From a bacterium (GTDB lineage: Bacteria; Cyanobacteriota; Vampirovibrionia; Gastranaerophilales; Gastranaerophilaceae), in NCBI GenBank assembly GCA_017541465.1, contig JAFXYZ010000064.1:18885-82884 (forward strand): a stretch of 64,000 nucleotides of DNA. The letters run 5' to 3'. This document shows positions 25,555 through 34,756 of this stretch, piece after piece. The notes under the pieces are model-generated. The model worked only from the letters and a program-made list of their open reading frames with translations, was not told the DNA's origin and did not search any database. The translations under genes were made by a program, and so were the position numbers. Numbering within the stretch: the first letter of the stretch is position 1; every line of letters begins with the position of its first letter.

Positions 25555-25779
25555 TTAAGACTCAAAATCGAATAATTTCTTTTCGGTAGTTTCTAAAACA
25601 TCTGCTAATTTAAATAGTAATTTTGTGCTAATTCTTCTTTTAGCAGTTTCAAGTTTTGCCAGATGTTCTCTTGATATATCTAACAGTTCGGCAAGTTTGT
25701 TTTGAGAAAACCCTTTCTCTTTTCTTGCCTTTGCAATATTTTTACCAAGTTTAATCAGTTTTGTAGTCTCATTTGTCAT
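25555..25779 (-). CDS. Xre-family helix-turn-helix regulator (second)
   Basis: A 74-residue single-domain HTH protein: LGKNIAKARKEKGFSQNKLAELL, then DISREHLAKLETAKRR. It is similar in size and layout to the neighbouring Xre protein but is a different sequence, so it is not a recent duplicate. It is divergent from the small HAD-like gene; the 54-bp gap between them is AT-rich and may be a shared control region. Confidence 0.85.
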   Translation of the reverse strand: MTNETTKLIKLGKNIAKARKEKGFSQNKLAELLDISREHLAKLETAKRRISTKLLFKLADVLETTEKKLFDFES

Positions 25780-25833
25780 ACTTTTATTTTCTGATATAAT
25801 TTAATTAAAGTATGTAGTCTAAAAGAGAACAAA

Positions 25834-26172
25834 ATGAATAATTATAAAAAGAAAATACTTATAGATTTAGACGGAGTTTTAAACACTTATAACGGAAATT
25901 ATGAGCCAGATAAAATCCCTGAAATAAAAATAGGGGCGAAGGAATTTATTGAGGGGTTGAGCAAAAATTTTGACTTGTATCTTTTTACAACAAGAAACTC
26001 TGATTTATCAAAAAAGTGGCTGAGAGAAAATGAACTGAACAGTTATTTCAAAGATGTTACCAACATAAAAATTCCCGCATATCTTTATATAGATGACAGA
26101 TGTATTTGTTTTAATGGTGATTTTGGAAAACTTTTATCTGAAATTAATAATTTTGAGGCATATTGGAAATAA
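25834..26172 (+). CDS. small HAD-like hydrolase
   Basis: A 112-residue protein with the reduced HAD fold: motif I DLDGVLNTY (residues 11-19), motif II Thr in LFTTRNSD, and a C-terminal YIDDRC acidic pair. There is no cap domain. Similar minimal HAD proteins are often annotated as phage or bacterial 5'-nucleotidase-like hydrolases. Substrate unknown. It is divergent from the Xre pair and convergent with kdsB. Confidence 0.75.
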   Translation: MNNYKKKILIDLDGVLNTYNGNYEPDKIPEIKIGAKEFIEGLSKNFDLYLFTTRNSDLSKKWLRENELNSYFKDVTNIKIPAYLYIDDRCICFNGDFGKLLSEINNFEAYWK

Positions 26173-26188
26173 GATTATTTGGCAAAAA

Positions 26189-26914
26189 TTATCCTTTAAC
26201 AAGCTCTTTAAACTTTTCTAAATCCTCTTTTGTATCTATTCCGACTGCCTTATAGTTCACAACTGCGGTTTTGATTTTCATACCGAAATATAGCGCCCTC
26301 AGTTGCTCTAAACTCTCCGTCTTTTCTATCATTGCCTGGGGCAGCTGCGCCATATCAAAAAGCGCCTTCCTTCTGTAGCCGTAAATCCCTATGTGTTTAT
26401 AAAAAACCGCAATATCCGTCTTTCTCTCAAACGGAATTTTGGACCTTGAAAAATAAAGTGCATAGCCGTTTTTGTCAAACACGCACTTCACATTATTCGG
26501 GTTATCGATTTCATCTTTTTCCGCTTCCGCTACAAGAGTTGATATATCTGCGTTACTGTCGTTTTTAAGGAGCTGAATGACCGTTTCCACGCACTCAGGG
26601 TTTATCATCGGCTCATCACCCTGCAAATTGACTATAATATCAAAATCGCTGTGTCTCTTTGCAACCTCGCAAATCCTGTCGCTTCCACATTTATGCTCGG
26701 TCGAGGTCATTTCAACCTCTGCATTAAAAGACTTTGCACAGTCGTAAATTCTCCGGTCGTCTGTTGCGATAATAACTTCATCTGCTGATTTAACCGATTT
26801 TGCGCGCTCCCAAACCCACTGAATAATAGGTTTGCCGTTTACTTCAATAAGCGGTTTACCTTCTAATCTGCTCGAGCCGTATCTTGCCGGAATTATTATT
26901 GCAGTTTTTCCCAT
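26189..26914 (-). CDS. kdsB: CMP-KDO synthetase (KdsB)
   Basis: 3-deoxy-manno-octulosonate cytidylyltransferase, which activates KDO with CTP for lipopolysaccharide core assembly in the cytoplasm. IIIPARYGSSRLEGKPL at residues 6-22 is the nucleotide-binding signature; IVNLQGDEPMI and YGYRRKAL are further family blocks. The 241-residue length is normal. Its ATG overlaps the stop of prmA (TAATG). Its presence argues for an LPS-bearing outer membrane. Confidence 0.95.
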   Translation of the reverse strand: MGKTAIIIPARYGSSRLEGKPLIEVNGKPIIQWVWERAKSVKSADEVIIATDDRRIYDCAKSFNAEVEMTSTEHKCGSDRICEVAKRHSDFDIIVNLQGDEPMINPECVETVIQLLKNDSNADISTLVAEAEKDEIDNPNNVKCVFDKNGYALYFSRSKIPFERKTDIAVFYKHIGIYGYRRKALFDMAQLPQAMIEKTESLEQLRALYFGMKIKTAVVNYKAVGIDTKEDLEKFKELVKG

Positions 26915-27834
26915 TATTCCTCCTTTTTAACGACTATTGCGAGCCAGTCGCCCAAAGTCATTGTTTCTAAAACCTTCAAAGAATTTCGTTCTATCGCTTC
27001 AAATACAACCCCCTCTTTGCCCTTCAAAATACCGCTCAGAACGATAAAGCCGTTTTCTTTTGTTATTCTTTTGAGGTCAGGCATGATTTGAGCGAGAACA
27101 TTGTGCAAAATATTCGCCAGAACAAAGTCGTATTTTCCGCTTTCAAGAATTGAGATGTCTGAAGTTTTAAAGATAATATCATCAATACTGTTGATTTTGG
27201 CGTTTTCCTTTGCGGTTTCCTCGACTGTTTCATCGGTATCCACCCCGACCGCCGTTTTTGCGCCTAATTTTTTAGCGCAGATAGCCAAAATCCCCGAGCC
27301 TGTCCCGATGTCGGCAACGTCAGAATTTTTTTGCATATATTTTTCTTCTGCTCTGACGCATAACTGCGTTGTCGGGTGAGTGCCCGTTCCAAAAGCATTC
27401 CCGGGATCTAAATTAATTATTATTTCGTTATTGTTTTGTTCGTACTCTTCCCAGGTCGGACAAATAACTATTTTATCCGAAATCTTTAAAGGTTTCCAAA
27501 ACGATTTCCAGGTCTTTGACCAGTCTTCGTTTTCAACTTTTTTAATACTGATTTCCCAATCGTTGTCAGACTTTTCAATAAGTCCGCATTCTTCAAAAAT
27601 CTGCTTTTTCTCTTTTAATAAGGCTTTCACCTCATCAAGATTAAGACAGTCTTCCTGAATATAGGCTTTTATGGTTTCATCAGTCAGGATACACTCTAAA
27701 TCTTTGAATTTTTGGTAGCTTGTAACGATTCCCTCCGTATTAAAATTATCCCTTATGATTTCGCACACGATGTCCGAAACCTCGGAGGGAACTTTGACAG
27801 AGAGTTCAAAATAAGTTTTTTCCCTTAACTGCAA
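26914..27834 (-). CDS. prmA: ribosomal protein L11 methyltransferase
   Basis: PrmA trimethylates ribosomal protein L11 using S-adenosylmethionine. An N-terminal substrate-recognition domain (YFELSVKVPSEVSDIV) is followed by DPGNAFGTGTHPTTQLC and DIGTGSGILAICAKKLG, the SAM-binding loop, then DFVLANILHNVL. Length 306 is usual. Translation probably starts at TTG inside the accA 3' end, 8 bases after AAGGA. It overlaps accA by 10 bp and kdsB by 1 bp. Confidence 0.94.
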   Translation of the reverse strand: MQLREKTYFELSVKVPSEVSDIVCEIIRDNFNTEGIVTSYQKFKDLECILTDETIKAYIQEDCLNLDEVKALLKEKKQIFEECGLIEKSDNDWEISIKKVENEDWSKTWKSFWKPLKISDKIVICPTWEEYEQNNNEIIINLDPGNAFGTGTHPTTQLCVRAEEKYMQKNSDVADIGTGSGILAICAKKLGAKTAVGVDTDETVEETAKENAKINSIDDIIFKTSDISILESGKYDFVLANILHNVLAQIMPDLKRITKENGFIVLSGILKGKEGVVFEAIERNSLKVLETMTLGDWLAIVVKKEE

Positions 27835-28775
27835 AAAGCACCCATCCTTCTGAATTTGTCGTATCTTGAAGCCTTTAATTCTTCTTTTGAGAGTTTCTTG
27901 AGTCTTTTTATCTCACCCAAAACAGCTGTTTTCAGGTTATCAGCCATTTCCTGCGGGTTATGATGTGCGCCGCCAAGAGGTTCTTTTACTATACCGTCAA
28001 TGAGTTTAAACTCTAACAAATCTTTTGCGGTTATTTTGAGCGCCTCTGCGGCTTTTGATGCGAGGTTAGCATCTCTGAAGAGTATTGAAGCGCAGCCTTC
28101 AGGCGAAATAACAGTATAATATGCGTGTTCGAGCATAAGCACACTGTTCGCGACGGCAAGTCCCAAAGCACCGCCTGAACATCCCTCACCTGTTATGACA
28201 GCAACGATAGGAACTTCGAGTTTTGACATTTCTCTTAAATTCTCAGCAATAGCAATACCCTGCCCGATTTCCTCCGCCTTAATTCCGGGATATGCGCCCG
28301 GGGTGTCAATAAGGGTAACTATCGGAAGGTTAAACTTGTTTGCGTGGTAGAAAAGTCTCAGCGCCTTCATATATCCCTGGGGCTGAGGCATACCGAAGTT
28401 ATAAACAAGGTTTTCTTTTGTGTTTTTGCCCTTCTGAGTACCGACAACAACGACTTTTTCATCGCCTATCTGCGCTATTCCGCCGATAATGGCTCTGTCG
28501 TCCGTTCCGTGTCTGTCGCCGTGGAGTTCGATAAAATCGGTTGTCATCATCTCCATATAGTCGAGAAAATTAGGTCTGTCCGAGTGACGGGCTATCAAAA
28601 TCTTTTCGTTCGGCGTTAAATTAGCATAGAGTTCCTGCTTAAAATTTTCTGCCTGTTTTTCAAAATTCTGAATTTCTTTGCTCATATCGACTCCCGATGA
28701 TTCGCTCAGCTGTTTTAGTTCGTCAATCTTTGACTGTATATCATAAAGTGGTTTTTCAAATTCCAAAATTGTCAT
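27825..28775 (-). CDS. accA: acetyl-CoA carboxylase carboxyltransferase subunit alpha
   Basis: With AccD it transfers CO2 from carboxybiotin to acetyl-CoA to give malonyl-CoA for fatty acid synthesis. The protein reads IELHGDRHGTDDRAIIGGIA, TLIDTPGAYPGIKAEEIGQG and ITGEGCSGGALGLAVAN, all diagnostic for AccA. Length 316 is standard. It is 10 bp downstream of accD, forming the classic carboxyltransferase pair, and runs on into prmA and kdsB. Confidence 0.96.
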   Translation of the reverse strand: MTILEFEKPLYDIQSKIDELKQLSESSGVDMSKEIQNFEKQAENFKQELYANLTPNEKILIARHSDRPNFLDYMEMMTTDFIELHGDRHGTDDRAIIGGIAQIGDEKVVVVGTQKGKNTKENLVYNFGMPQPQGYMKALRLFYHANKFNLPIVTLIDTPGAYPGIKAEEIGQGIAIAENLREMSKLEVPIVAVITGEGCSGGALGLAVANSVLMLEHAYYTVISPEGCASILFRDANLASKAAEALKITAKDLLEFKLIDGIVKEPLGGAHHNPQEMADNLKTAVLGEIKRLKKLSKEELKASRYDKFRRMGAFCS

Positions 28776-28785
28776 TTTTGTTATC

Positions 28786-29649
28786 CTATTTGGTATGTAG
28801 TCTTATTATGTCGGATATATTCTTTTTTAAATCTTTTCTTTCGGAGATTAAATCGACCTGACCATAGTTCATAAGGTAGTTTGCGGTCTGGAAGTCTGCA
28901 GGCAGGCTTTGCCTTATTGTCTGTTCGATAACTCTTCTGCCTGCAAAACCTATTCTTGCATCTTTTTCGGCAATAATAATATCTCCGAGTGTCGCAAAAC
29001 TTGCGGTAACACCTCCAAATGTCGGCTCGGTCAAAACGGTTATATAAAGAATTTTGGCTTCATCGAGCTTACCGACAGCGCAGGAGGTCTTTGCCATCTG
29101 CATTAAACTCAAAGCGCTTTCCTGCATTCTCGCTCCGCCAGAGGCTGTTACGCAGATCATCGGAATATTGCGCTTTACGGCTTCTTCCATAGCCAAAGTA
29201 ACTTTTTCACCGACCACACTGCCCATTGAACCGCCCATAAAGTCAAAGTCCATAACGGCAAGAGAAACTTCATATCCGTTAATCTTACCGACACCCGTAA
29301 TGACGGCTTCATTGAGTCCTGTCTTTGCTTTTGCCTTGTCGATTTTAGAGGTATAATTCTCTGTATCAACAAAATCAAGCGGGTTTGTTGTCTGAATGTT
29401 GTTGAAAAGTTCTTTAAATGTTCCCTCATCAACGAGTTCGCGGATTCTTTCCCGCGCGTTTATTCTGAAATGATAACCGCACTTCGGGCAAACGTGCATA
29501 TTTTCTTCAACATCTTTTCTCAAAAGCTGAGAATTACAACCAAAACACTTTAGCCAGAGTTTTGAAATGTTATCGTCAATTTGCGTTTCCGTGCTTCTTC
29601 TTGCTATCTGGGATTCTTTTCTTGTCTGAAACCAATCTGTTAGTGTCAT
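28786..29649 (-). CDS. accD: acetyl-CoA carboxylase carboxyltransferase subunit beta
   Basis: Beta subunit of the carboxyltransferase. An N-terminal four-Cys zinc ribbon is present (C35, C38, C54, C57 in CFGCNS and CPKCGYHF), followed by the crotonase-like core with VTASGGARMQESALSLMQM and EPTFGGVTASFATLGDII. Length 287 is normal. It heads the accD-accA-prmA-kdsB block. Confidence 0.96.
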   Translation of the reverse strand: MTLTDWFQTRKESQIARRSTETQIDDNISKLWLKCFGCNSQLLRKDVEENMHVCPKCGYHFRINARERIRELVDEGTFKELFNNIQTTNPLDFVDTENYTSKIDKAKAKTGLNEAVITGVGKINGYEVSLAVMDFDFMGGSMGSVVGEKVTLAMEEAVKRNIPMICVTASGGARMQESALSLMQMAKTSCAVGKLDEAKILYITVLTEPTFGGVTASFATLGDIIIAEKDARIGFAGRRVIEQTIRQSLPADFQTANYLMNYGQVDLISERKDLKKNISDIIRLHTK

Positions 29650-29729
29650 ATATTTCTATACCCCTAATCTGTTGTCTGTTTTGACATTGTCTCTAACATT
29701 ATACACTAAAAATAATCTTCGGCAACTTG

Positions 29730-31496
29730 CTACATCCTCTCGGGCGCACTTACTCCGATTAAATTGAGTGCATTTTCAAGTACGATGATGGAAGCCTCGA
29801 CGAGCGATAATCTTGCGTTCATGAGGTTTTTGTCATCAACAATTATGCGCGAATTTGTATAAAACTGGTGGAAAATTGCCCCGAGTTCCTGTAAATACTT
29901 TGTGATGAGGTAGGGGGCTCTGTTCTGGGCACTGCTCAATACTGCAGATTTGAACTCTTCCAGTTTCAAAATGAGTTTTTTTGTTGAGTCCTGAGCCTTC
30001 TCATCGTCTGTATTCCAGATAATATTTAATTTATCGGTTGTTGTCTGAGAAAGAATATTGTTTAATTCTTCTTTTGAATAAATCGGCTCTTTTTCGGTTT
30101 TATTAACCGTATCAACAGTTTTTTCGGTAACGTTTCTCAAAATCGAGCAGGCTCTTGCGTGGGCATACTGAACATAGAAAACAGGGTTTTCATCAGTCTT
30201 TGATTTTGCAAGTTCAATATCAAAATCAAGCGTAGTGTCGATATTTCTCATTATCATCCAGTATCTTGTTGCATCAACACCGACTTCCTCGATTAAATCG
30301 TCAAGAGTAATCATTTTGGTTCTCTTACCCATTCTGACCTGTTCACCTTTGATAACAAGGTTTACAAGTTGCCCGAGTAAAACCTCCATACAGTCGGGGT
30401 TATAGCCGAAGGCAGAGATTGAAGCCCTCATCCTCGGGATATATCCGTGGTGGTCAGCACCCCAAATATTAATCATTCGGTCAAACCCTCTCTGGAGTTT
30501 GTCATAGTGGTATGCTATATCTGCGGTTAAATAGGTGTAGTTTCCGTCAGACTTGATGATTACTCTGTCGCTGTCATCTTCGCCAAATTTTGTCGAGGCA
30601 AACCAGAGAGCGTCTTCTTTTTCGTATAAATATCCGAGTTCTTTTAAAGTTTCCAGCGCTTTTTTGACCTTTCCGCTCTGGTGGAGAGAGAGCTCGCTGT
30701 AGAAATTATCAAAATGAACATTGAAGTTCTTCAAAAGCTCCTGCTGAAGAGAGAGCATTTTAAGTCTTGCGTATTCACACAAAACCTTTAAATTCTCGTC
30801 GCTTAATTCTTTTGTCAGCGCCTGCGCGATTTCGCTCTTTTCCTTCACAAACTCTTTTGCGATAGGGATTAAATAGTCGCCCGAATAATAGTTTTTAGCC
30901 TCTTCTTCATCTGTCGGGAAGGAAACATTTTGCCCTAGCTCCTGCAGAACCCTTATATAAAGTGATTTGCCAAGTTTTTGAATTTGGCTTCCCGCGTCAT
31001 TTATATAAAATTCCTGATATAAATTATACCCGGAGAACTTCATGACGTTAGCGAGAGCACTGCCCATAGCAGCCCAGCGCCCGTGCCCTATATGAAACGG
31101 ACCAGTCGGGTTTGCGCTGACGTATTCGAGAATAACCTTTTCGCCGTTCCCGAAATTATTTCTGCCGTAATTTTCTTTTGAATTAAGAATTTCGATGATA
31201 GTTTTATTCAAAAGCTCTTTGCTTGGTCTAAAATTTATAAACCCCTGAACAGTATTGACCTCAAAATCTGTGTTGTCGATTTTTTCGGCGATATTTTGTG
31301 CAATAACGGCGGGCGAAAGACGTGCAAACTTAGAGAGAGAGGAAACATTGACCGCAAAATCACCAAACTCTGAGTTTTTGGGAATTTCAACAGAGATGTG
31401 AAACGCGTTTTCCTTTGTCATTTGCCCTAAAACATTGTTTTCAAGCGCTTTTTCTATCGCCTCAATCGTTTTATTATAAAAATATTTCTTTAACAT
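29730..31496 (-). CDS. argS: arginyl-tRNA synthetase
   Basis: Class I synthetase that charges tRNA-Arg. The HIGH motif is at 135-138 in NPTGPFHIGHGR. The second catalytic motif lacks a strict KMSKS and reads MGKRTKMITLDDL, as in many ArgRS. An N-terminal additional domain and a C-terminal anticodon-binding domain (NSRIIVDDKNLMNARLSLVEA) are present; 588 residues is typical. An AAGGAAG site precedes the ATG. It is divergent from the glycosyltransferase pair. Confidence 0.96.
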   Translation of the reverse strand: MLKKYFYNKTIEAIEKALENNVLGQMTKENAFHISVEIPKNSEFGDFAVNVSSLSKFARLSPAVIAQNIAEKIDNTDFEVNTVQGFINFRPSKELLNKTIIEILNSKENYGRNNFGNGEKVILEYVSANPTGPFHIGHGRWAAMGSALANVMKFSGYNLYQEFYINDAGSQIQKLGKSLYIRVLQELGQNVSFPTDEEEAKNYYSGDYLIPIAKEFVKEKSEIAQALTKELSDENLKVLCEYARLKMLSLQQELLKNFNVHFDNFYSELSLHQSGKVKKALETLKELGYLYEKEDALWFASTKFGEDDSDRVIIKSDGNYTYLTADIAYHYDKLQRGFDRMINIWGADHHGYIPRMRASISAFGYNPDCMEVLLGQLVNLVIKGEQVRMGKRTKMITLDDLIEEVGVDATRYWMIMRNIDTTLDFDIELAKSKTDENPVFYVQYAHARACSILRNVTEKTVDTVNKTEKEPIYSKEELNNILSQTTTDKLNIIWNTDDEKAQDSTKKLILKLEEFKSAVLSSAQNRAPYLITKYLQELGAIFHQFYTNSRIIVDDKNLMNARLSLVEASIIVLENALNLIGVSAPERM

Positions 31497-31661
31497 AATT
31501 CTTCCTTGTTTTTGTTTTGATTATACCAAAAACAAAAGGAAAATAGGTTTATTTTAGCGATTCTTTATATAATTTGATTATTCTGAAAAAAAATTACTTT
31601 TTTACTTATCATACTTATGATAACATTAGTGTTATTAATATAGGGCATTGGATAATAATTG

Positions 31662-33503
31662 ATGGTTGGCAATAATAAAAAATTGCTTGTAGATACAATA
31701 AATGTTTATTTTTCTTCTGATAAACATTATTTTTTACAATGTATTACCGCAATTACTTCAATGTTTATAAATCATAAGACGGAGGAAAGGTTATCCGTTC
31801 ATATACTGACTTGTGATTTAGGTGAAAAAGAAAATAAAATTGCCCAAAATCTTGCAAAAAAATATAATGCCGAAATTGAATTTATTTATATTAATCAGGA
31901 AGATTTTGAAATTTATACTCAAAATCAGAATATGCAATATCTTTCAATAAATACTTTTTTCAGATTTCATATTCTTTCTCTTGTTCCTCAGGAAATAAAA
32001 AAAGTTATTTATCTTGATTGTGATTTGGTTGTTGCAGGGGAAATATCCGAATTATATAACCAAGATATTGAAAACTATTGTGCAGGTGTTATTGAAGATA
32101 AAATGGCATATGAACAAATCGGCATTCTGGGATTAAAAAATGAAAAATATTTCAACGCAGGCGTTCTCCTTTTAAATCTTGGAGAAATTAGAAAAACCAA
32201 GTTTGAAGAAGATGTGATTGATTATTTCAATAAAAATAAGAGGTTTTTAAAATATCATGATCAGGATATTCTGAATGCTATATGGGATTGCAGGGTTAAA
32301 TTTCTTGATGAAAGATTTAATGCTCAGAGTTATTCCTTTCAGAGAATGAAACAAAGGTATAAAAAAGCAGGGGTAAAGAGAATAAAAAATCCCGTAATAA
32401 TCCATTATACAGGGGAAATAAAGCCATGGCACATTTACTGTAAACATATAAAAGTATCCGAATGGCTGAAATATCAGCAAATGACAGAATATAAGTTAAA
32501 TAAATTTGAGTTATTCCTCTTCTTTTTAAAACGTACTTTATCAAAAATTTTCTATGTTCATAAATTAATTTCTCTAACTTATATATATCTTTTTGGAATA
32601 AAACTAAAAGTAATCAGCCATAAAAAAATCAATAAAATCAATCCAAAGATTGCAGATACGAATGAAAAAGTTTCAGTCATCATTCCCTGTTATAATCAGG
32701 GGAAATATGTTGAAGAAGCAATTAACTCTGTTTTGGCTCAAACCTATAAGAATATTGAAATTGTTTGTGTAAATGACAGTTCAACGGATAATAGTTCTGA
32801 GATTATTAAATCAGTTGCAGAAAAACACAGCAATATTGTATGTCTTGATAATAAAGAAAACAGGGGAGTCATTTATTCCCGTAATTTGGCAATAATGTCC
32901 TCAGACGGTGAATATATTCTTCCGTTGGATGCTGATGATACCATAGAACCGACATATATTGAAAAAGCGGTTAAAATTTTGGCGGCAAATCCAAGTATAG
33001 GAATTGTATATTGTAAATTAAGAGAATTTGGAGATAAAGAACAATTTGTTGAAATAACACCGTTTGATAAATCGAATTTCTTGTATGATAACTGTATTTT
33101 TAATTCTGCACTCTTCAGAAAATCTGATTTTCTTCAGGTTGGAAAATATAAAGATTATATGTATGAAGGCTGGGAAGATTATGATTTGTGGCTGTCTTTT
33201 GTTGCGCAAGGGTTTGATGTTTACCGGATTGAAGAACCATTATTTAATTACCGGAAATTTGCAAAAGGTACAAGATCTGAATATGCAAGAAAATATAAGA
33301 AAAAAATATTAAAGCAAATAATAAAAAATCATATTGATTTATATTTAGAGGATGAACAGTTTTTGGACAGATTGTTTTCGCTTAACAGGAAAAAGTATAA
33401 AAAATACAAAAGACTGTTCAATGTCTTTTTACCAATTATTATAATTGAATCTCTCTTATTAATTATTATCTTTATATATTGGCTGCAAAATGCAAAAAGT
33501 TAG
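31662..33503 (+). CDS. bifunctional glycosyltransferase, GT8 fused to GT2, membrane anchored
   Basis: Residues 1-270 form a GT8 domain: DINVYFSSD-like start, metal-binding DCD at 119-121 in YLDCDLVV, FNAGVLLLNL and the C-terminal HYTGEIKPWH. Residues about 335-560 form a GT2 domain: VSVIIPCYNQGKYVEEAI and PLDADD with DAD near 423-425. A hydrophobic helix ends the protein (FLPIIIIESLLLIIIFIYWL), likely a membrane anchor. It probably adds two sugars to a surface glycan. ATG at 31662 is preferred over the TTG just before it. The locus is much richer in A/T than its neighbours, hinting at transfer. The 3' end overlaps the next GT2 gene by 14 bp. Confidence 0.87.
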   Translation: MVGNNKKLLVDTINVYFSSDKHYFLQCITAITSMFINHKTEERLSVHILTCDLGEKENKIAQNLAKKYNAEIEFIYINQEDFEIYTQNQNMQYLSINTFFRFHILSLVPQEIKKVIYLDCDLVVAGEISELYNQDIENYCAGVIEDKMAYEQIGILGLKNEKYFNAGVLLLNLGEIRKTKFEEDVIDYFNKNKRFLKYHDQDILNAIWDCRVKFLDERFNAQSYSFQRMKQRYKKAGVKRIKNPVIIHYTGEIKPWHIYCKHIKVSEWLKYQQMTEYKLNKFELFLFFLKRTLSKIFYVHKLISLTYIYLFGIKLKVISHKKINKINPKIADTNEKVSVIIPCYNQGKYVEEAINSVLAQTYKNIEIVCVNDSSTDNSSEIIKSVAEKHSNIVCLDNKENRGVIYSRNLAIMSSDGEYILPLDADDTIEPTYIEKAVKILAANPSIGIVYCKLREFGDKEQFVEITPFDKSNFLYDNCIFNSALFRKSDFLQVGKYKDYMYEGWEDYDLWLSFVAQGFDVYRIEEPLFNYRKFAKGTRSEYARKYKKKILKQIIKNHIDLYLEDEQFLDRLFSLNRKKYKKYKRLFNVFLPIIIIESLLLIIIFIYWLQNAKS

Positions 33504-34350
33504 TATTATTTTACCTACTTATAACGGCGAACGATTTATAAAAGAGTCTGTTGAAAGTGTTTTAAATCAAACATATACCGATTGGGAACTAATTATAGTT
33601 AATGATTGTTCAACAGATAAAACTTTAAATATTATAAATGAATATAAAACAGACAGCAGAATAAAGATAATTTCAAACAAGAGTAATTTAAAACTGCCTG
33701 CAAGTTTAAATATAGGCTTTAGTGAAGCTAAAGGTGATTATTATACCTGGACATCGGATGATAATATGTATAAGCCCGAAGCTATAGAAAAAATGACAGA
33801 ATATCTTAATAAAAATCCTGCTTGTGATTTGGTTTCTTATAATTTTGATTTTATCTCAGAAAACGGAACTTTTGAAAATCAGTTTACCGATTTTGTATTT
33901 AATCGCACGATGTTGCAGTTAACCAAACAATGTAATGTGGGTGCCTGCTTTATGTACAGAAAGGAAATTGCAGACAACATCGGTAAGTATGATGAAAACA
34001 TGTATTGTGTAGAGGATTATGATTATTGGTGCAGAATAGCATTAAAAGGAAATATTCATTATATCAGTGAAAATTTATACAAATATAGAAAAACTTCTGA
34101 TAGTCTGACTGCAACAAAACAAGAAATGATATACAGGAAAACTATGAATGTTCGTTTTAAATATCTTCTGCCTATTATGAATAAATTAGAATTATCAGAT
34201 AAAGAAAAAATAAAAACAATATTAGAGTATTACTGTGATAATAATAATCCAAAATGGATTGAAATAGCACGCAGTATAAATAATAGCCTTACTCTGAAAT
34301 ATCAGTGCAAATATATGTTAAAAAAAATTTTTAATGGCTTTTTACCCTAA
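33490..34350 (+). CDS. family 2 glycosyltransferase
   Basis: A 286-residue GT-A enzyme: MQKVSIILPTYNGERFIKESVESVLNQTY at the start, IVNDCSTDKT, TWTSDDNMY as the DxD equivalent, and the ending CVEDYDYWCRIALKG with the ED catalytic region. No membrane anchor is visible. It starts inside the previous gene's end and shares its strong AT bias, so the two were probably acquired together and act on one surface polysaccharide. Confidence 0.88.
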   Translation: MQKVSIILPTYNGERFIKESVESVLNQTYTDWELIIVNDCSTDKTLNIINEYKTDSRIKIISNKSNLKLPASLNIGFSEAKGDYYTWTSDDNMYKPEAIEKMTEYLNKNPACDLVSYNFDFISENGTFENQFTDFVFNRTMLQLTKQCNVGACFMYRKEIADNIGKYDENMYCVEDYDYWCRIALKGNIHYISENLYKYRKTSDSLTATKQEMIYRKTMNVRFKYLLPIMNKLELSDKEKIKTILEYYCDNNNPKWIEIARSINNSLTLKYQCKYMLKKIFNGFLP

Positions 34351-34395
34351 GATATAACGGATAATCAGAACGGTTTTATCTCAATCAATATAATA

Positions 34396-34426
34396 AAAAA
34401 ACAGCCACAGAAGGGCTGCTTTTTTA
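34396..34426. terminator. bidirectional terminator between GT2 and a small ORF
   Basis: Stem CAGCC / GGCTG flanked by A and T runs on both sides, between convergent genes. Confidence 0.65.
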
Positions 34427-34444
34427 GTCAGTTATTCGTGTTTA

Positions 34445-34594
34445 TTATTCGTTTGCATTTGAAATCGGCATAAAATCTTCTTTAATCAGTTCATCAAACA
34501 TATTGACCTGAGAGCTAATCTTGTCGATATTTTCAACAATTTCTCTGATGTCTCTCAGTATCTTGTCCTTTTGTAATTTTTCAAAATCTTCCAT
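34445..34594 (-). CDS. 49-residue acidic helical protein, unknown function
   Basis: Short reading frame MEDFEKLQKDKILRDIREIV... ending PISNANE and a double stop. It has a strong GGAGAA ribosome-binding site 7 bases before the ATG, lies between two terminators, and is amphipathic helix in pattern with no low-complexity bias. These features support a real small gene. No family was recognised. Confidence 0.55.
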   Translation of the reverse strand: MEDFEKLQKDKILRDIREIVENIDKISSQVNMFDELIKEDFMPISNANE

Positions 34595-34710
34595 TTGAAT
34601 TCTCCAATTAAATGTTTTCCCTTATGCTTCATTAATCGGCAGAATTAAAATGACCTTTAGAATTATTACTGAGAATGTAACATAATGTTTACAATTTTAT
34701 GGGAATAAAA

Positions 34711-34740
34711 AAACAGAGGTTTTAAGCCTCTGTGTTTTTT
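34711..34740. terminator. intrinsic terminator after the LysM protein gene
   Basis: Stem ACAGAGG / CCTCTGT with T runs on both strands; it serves the minus-strand LysM gene. Confidence 0.8.
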
Positions 34741-34756
34741 TTATAATTTTTATTGC

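Noticed and set aside
25294..26172. Toxin-antitoxin or prophage remnant at the two Xre genes and small HAD gene
   Set aside because: No toxin, integrase or phage structural gene is present; only single-domain regulators and a hydrolase are visible.
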